A stretch of 8,901 bases of DNA from positions 1 through 8,901 of the forward strand of contig CANPGX010000034.1 of the NCBI GenBank assembly GCA_947573745.1. The letters run 5' to 3'. Shown here one piece after another: positions 6,623 through 8,901 of the stretch (positions are counted from its first letter, which is position 1; each line of letters begins with the position of its first letter). Origin of the DNA: an uncultured Erysipelotrichaceae bacterium (GTDB lineage: Bacteria; Bacillota_I; Bacilli_A; Erysipelotrichales; Coprobacillaceae). Made by a program: the position numbers and the translations under genes. Under the pieces are notes generated by a model, which was given only the letters and a program-made list of their open reading frames with translations, was not told the origin of the DNA and made no database searches.

Positions 6623-7549
6623 ATCCATAAATTATTATATCATTCAGATCGTTTGATGAGTTTTAATGATCTGGACCCTTTATTGATTGAAAAAATAGAT
6701 GCGTTAGAGCAATTTATCATTAAAAAATTAAATCTAAAAACATCACAATTATTTGATCATAAAGAAAGATTTACTACGTATGTCTCACAAATGCTAATGC
6801 GATTGAACGATGGACAAAAAATAATTAATTATAAGGATTTAAAAGTCGTGGAAAGATATTTATTAGAAATATATCTTATGGATATAGGATTTCATCATAT
6901 TTTTTCTATAACTATCCCTAAATCAGAATTGTTTTTTTTAGGCACATATTTGGCAGGTTGCTTGTATCCTTACAAAACGGAAATTCGTGTTCTTTTGATT
7001 ACTAACCAAGTTTTTCCTATGTATTTTAATATTGAAAGTATTTTTAAAAATATTTTTTCATTCCATGTTAAAGCTTTTGATGTTGTGCCAGCATATCAAT
7101 ATAAGAAAAATGATGAACAAGATTATGATCTTTGCCTGACAACTGAAACTGAAATAGGGTTGGCTAATGACAAAATCATCTTAGCGCCTATTTTTCTAGA
7201 AATGAATGATCAAACGATATTATATGAACTTATTTATGATTGGTGTAAAAAATATCAGCAAAAAAGAAGTAACAACATCAAGCAAACATACTTGGTGGTT
7301 GAAACAAAGGATAGTTTAAATCTATTACTTGATGATATAGATGAAAAAAGCAAAAAATATATCTATAAAAATAAATTATTAATTTGTCAAATAGAAGCTC
7401 ATATAGATAGTGTCATCAAGTGTATTCGATTAAAAAAATCATATTTATATCACCACCAGGATATCAAAGAAGTTATTTTGATTCATTATGATCAGACACA
7501 AAAAGATATTTTACCTTTTTTTCAAGTTACTTCAACAATCTTAAAATAA
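6623..7549 (+). pseudogene. C-terminal remainder of the interrupted BglG/Mga-type regulator
   Basis: This stretch continues in the same frame straight after TAA 6620-6622 and stays open for about 308 codons to TAA 7547-7549. The first possible starts (TTG 6653, ATG 6656) have no ribosome binding site, so separate translation is unlikely. It reads as a second PRD-like helical domain (LEQFIIKKLNLKTSQLFDHK, then YVSQMLMRLNDG and IPKSELFFLGTYLAG). A segment follows that resembles the EIIB-like domain of such regulators (EIRVLLITNQVFPMYFNI) but lacks the phospho-accepting Cys. A less clear C-terminal region completes it. The PRD His position reads Tyr (codon 6779-6781). Joined to the upstream part it gives a protein of about 575 codons, the normal size for the family. 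The possibilities are a recent nonsense mutation, a sequencing error or readthrough. Confidence 0.7.
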
Positions 7550-7663
7550 TGAAAATTTAATGACTTTGGTTTGCTATGGGAAAATTGTTTTCGTATTATG
7601 AAAAGATTTAAAAATAATATTAAATTATGATATGCTTAAGATAACATTTCAAGGAGGAAAATT
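7550..7663 (+). promoter_or_regulatory. leader and possible promoter of the 6-phospho-beta-glucosidase gene
   Basis: TGATATGCT (7628-7636) is a partial extended -10 element, with a weak TTTAAA (7607-7612) 18 nt upstream. Two near-identical direct copies, ATGAAAATTTAA (7549-7560) and ATGAAAAGATTTAA (7598-7611), precede it and could be regulator sites. A tiny inverted repeat GAAAA/TTTTC (near 7580-7592) has no T-run. I see no terminator after the regulator and no RNA antiterminator-like structure, so readthrough from the regulator's promoter is also possible. A strong AAGGAGG (7651-7657) lies 6 nt before the ATG. Confidence 0.4.
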
Positions 7664-8901
7664 ATGAAAAAAGATTTTTTATGGGGTAGCTCTATTAGTG
7701 CTGGTCAATGTGAAGGTGGCGTTGAGACACGTGGATTAACCGTCGTGGATGCTATACCTCAAGGAAAAGAAATACGTCAGGTTGTTTTAGATCGACCAGG
7801 GGAATATTTGAATGTACCAGAAGGAGTGTATTATCCTTCTCAATTAGGAACAGATTTTTATGGTCATTATCAAGAAGATATCGCATTATTTGCTGAAATG
7901 GGATTTAAAGCATTACGTTTTTCAGTATTATGGTCACGTATTTTTCCAAAAGGTGATGAAGATGAAGAGCCTAATGAAGAAGGGTTAGCTTTCTATGATC
8001 ACGTAATCGATGAACTTTTAAAATATGGTATTGAGCCTGTCATTACAACGATTCATTTTGATATGCCTTTATGGGTAGCACAAAGATACAATGGTTTTAA
8101 AAATAGAAAAGTCGTTGATCTTTATGCAAAATATGTACGTACGATTATTGAACGCTATCAAGACCGTGTTAAATATTGGATTTCTTTTTGCGAAATTAAT
8201 GTCATGAATCATTTTTTATACATGGTAGGTGGGACGATCGTTAAAGAAGGAGAAAACCGTGAAGAAGTGCTTTATCAAACAGCACATCATAAATTATTAG
8301 CAAATGCGATGTTAGTGAAAGTTGCTCATGAAATCAACCCATCTTTAAAGGTAGGATGTGAAGTAGCTGGTTCACCAAATTATCCATTGACATCAAGTCC
8401 GGAAGACTATCAAGAGATGATGAAACAAGATCGTGCTAATCAACGCTTTACCGATATGATGGTTAAAGGACATTATCCTTATTTCTTCTTAAAAGAAATT
8501 GAACAAAAACATTATCAAATCACCATGACAGAAGAAGATTTAAAGACCATGGCTGAAAATACACTAGATTATATTGCGGTTTCTTATTATGCAAGCAATA
8601 TCGCTTCAACAGATAAGACAGTACTTAAAAATCCAAGATTAGAAAAAACGGCATTTGATTGGACCATTGATCCAAAAGGATTTAGAATTATGCTGAATAA
8701 TATGTATGATCGTTATCATGTACCTATCATGGTGGTAGAAAATGGATTAGGAACATATGATCAAATAAAAGATGGTAAAGTAGAAGATGATTATCGTATT
8801 GAATATTTATCAAAGCATATTGAACAATTGAAATTGGCTGTAGAAGATGGCGTAGATGTAATCGGTTATCTAACATGGGCAGCTATGGATGTAGTATCGA
8901 C
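7664..8901 (+). CDS. GH1 6-phospho-beta-glucosidase, 3' end cut by the window
   Basis: The frame is open from ATG 7664 to the right edge (412 codons of roughly 470-480 expected). It clearly belongs to glycoside hydrolase family 1, phospho-beta-glucosidase branch. Visible marks are FLWGSSISAGQCEGG at the N-terminus, RFSVLWSRIFPKGD near residue 90, and TTIHFDMPLW. The acid/base Glu E177 lies in KYWISFCEIN, the nucleophile E359 in VVENGLGTYD, and GYLTWAAMDVVS stands just before the edge. The enzyme hydrolyses beta-glucoside-6-phosphates made by PTS uptake, giving glucose-6-phosphate and an aglycone or glucose in the cytoplasm. The residue before E177 is Cys (C176) where the family almost always has Asn (TFNE). 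The phosphate-binding loop near the C-terminus lies outside the window. A strong AAGGAGG site fixes the start. The same-direction EIIC gene upstream fits a shared beta-glucoside pathway. Confidence 0.92.
   Translation, partial: MKKDFLWGSSISAGQCEGGVETRGLTVVDAIPQGKEIRQVVLDRPGEYLNVPEGVYYPSQLGTDFYGHYQEDIALFAEMGFKALRFSVLWSRIFPKGDEDEEPNEEGLAFYDHVIDELLKYGIEPVITTIHFDMPLWVAQRYNGFKNRKVVDLYAKYVRTIIERYQDRVKYWISFCEINVMNHFLYMVGGTIVKEGENREEVLYQTAHHKLLANAMLVKVAHEINPSLKVGCEVAGSPNYPLTSSPEDYQEMMKQDRANQRFTDMMVKGHYPYFFLKEIEQKHYQITMTEEDLKTMAENTLDYIAVSYYASNIASTDKTVLKNPRLEKTAFDWTIDPKGFRIMLNNMYDRYHVPIMVVENGLGTYDQIKDGKVEDDYRIEYLSKHIEQLKLAVEDGVDVIGYLTWAAMDVVS

Noticed and set aside
6656..7549. C-terminal regulator part as an independent gene
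   Set aside because: No ribosome binding site before TTG 6653 or ATG 6656, and the frame and domains continue from the upstream part.
7550..7663. BglG-type RNA antiterminator/terminator pair before the GH1 gene
   Set aside because: Only a 5-bp GAAAA/TTTTC hairpin is present, with no T-run and no conserved antiterminator layout.
1..8901. CRISPR array, tRNA/rRNA gene, insertion sequence or riboswitch
   Set aside because: No regularly spaced repeats, no transposase-like frame or terminal repeats, and no long structured leader were seen; the longest gene-free stretch is 237 nt.

Overview
The window is AT-rich, with compact intrinsic terminators, AGGAGG-type ribosome binding sites and PTS genes. 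This points to a low-GC Gram-positive (Firmicutes) bacterium. The protein flavour (PTS, MATE and flavin ene-reductase genes of anaerobes) suggests a gut anaerobe, perhaps of the Erysipelotrichales/Coprobacillaceae type, but the taxon is an inference and not proven by anything here.

Left part (1-2400): the 3' end of an alpha/beta-hydrolase (acetyl-esterase type) gene runs rightward and ends in a strong hairpin terminator that also contains the stop codon of the convergent gene. Two leftward genes follow: a complete MATE-family multidrug/cation exporter, and a small unrecognised membrane-anchored protein of 175 residues with its own promoter and terminator.

Intergenic 2384-2620 is divergent. 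It holds a good leftward promoter, a short perfect palindrome, a long-spaced inverted repeat and the unclear control region of the rightward genes.

Right part (2621-8901): a sugar-uptake locus. A lactose/cellobiose-type PTS EIIC permease is followed after 12 nt by a 627-residue FMN/4Fe-4S/FAD ene-reductase of the FadH/BaiCD type, and the pair ends in a hairpin terminator. Next comes a BglG/Mga-type regulator with its own extended -10 promoter. It is interrupted by a single in-frame TAA at 6620-6622, with clean coding sequence in the same frame on both sides. Last is a GH1 6-phospho-beta-glucosidase that runs off the right edge.

How they may work together (inference): EIIC, with EIIA/EIIB supplied from elsewhere because none is encoded here, brings in and phosphorylates a beta-glucoside. 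The GH1 enzyme splits the phosphoglucoside. The ene-reductase, co-transcribed with the permease, may reduce an unsaturated aglycone and so dispose of electrons. The broken regulator would be the local controller. The points most worth a second look are the permease/ene-reductase pairing, the nonsense-interrupted regulator that also appears to lack the usual phospho-acceptor residues, and the Asn-to-Cys change beside the catalytic acid/base of the GH1 enzyme.
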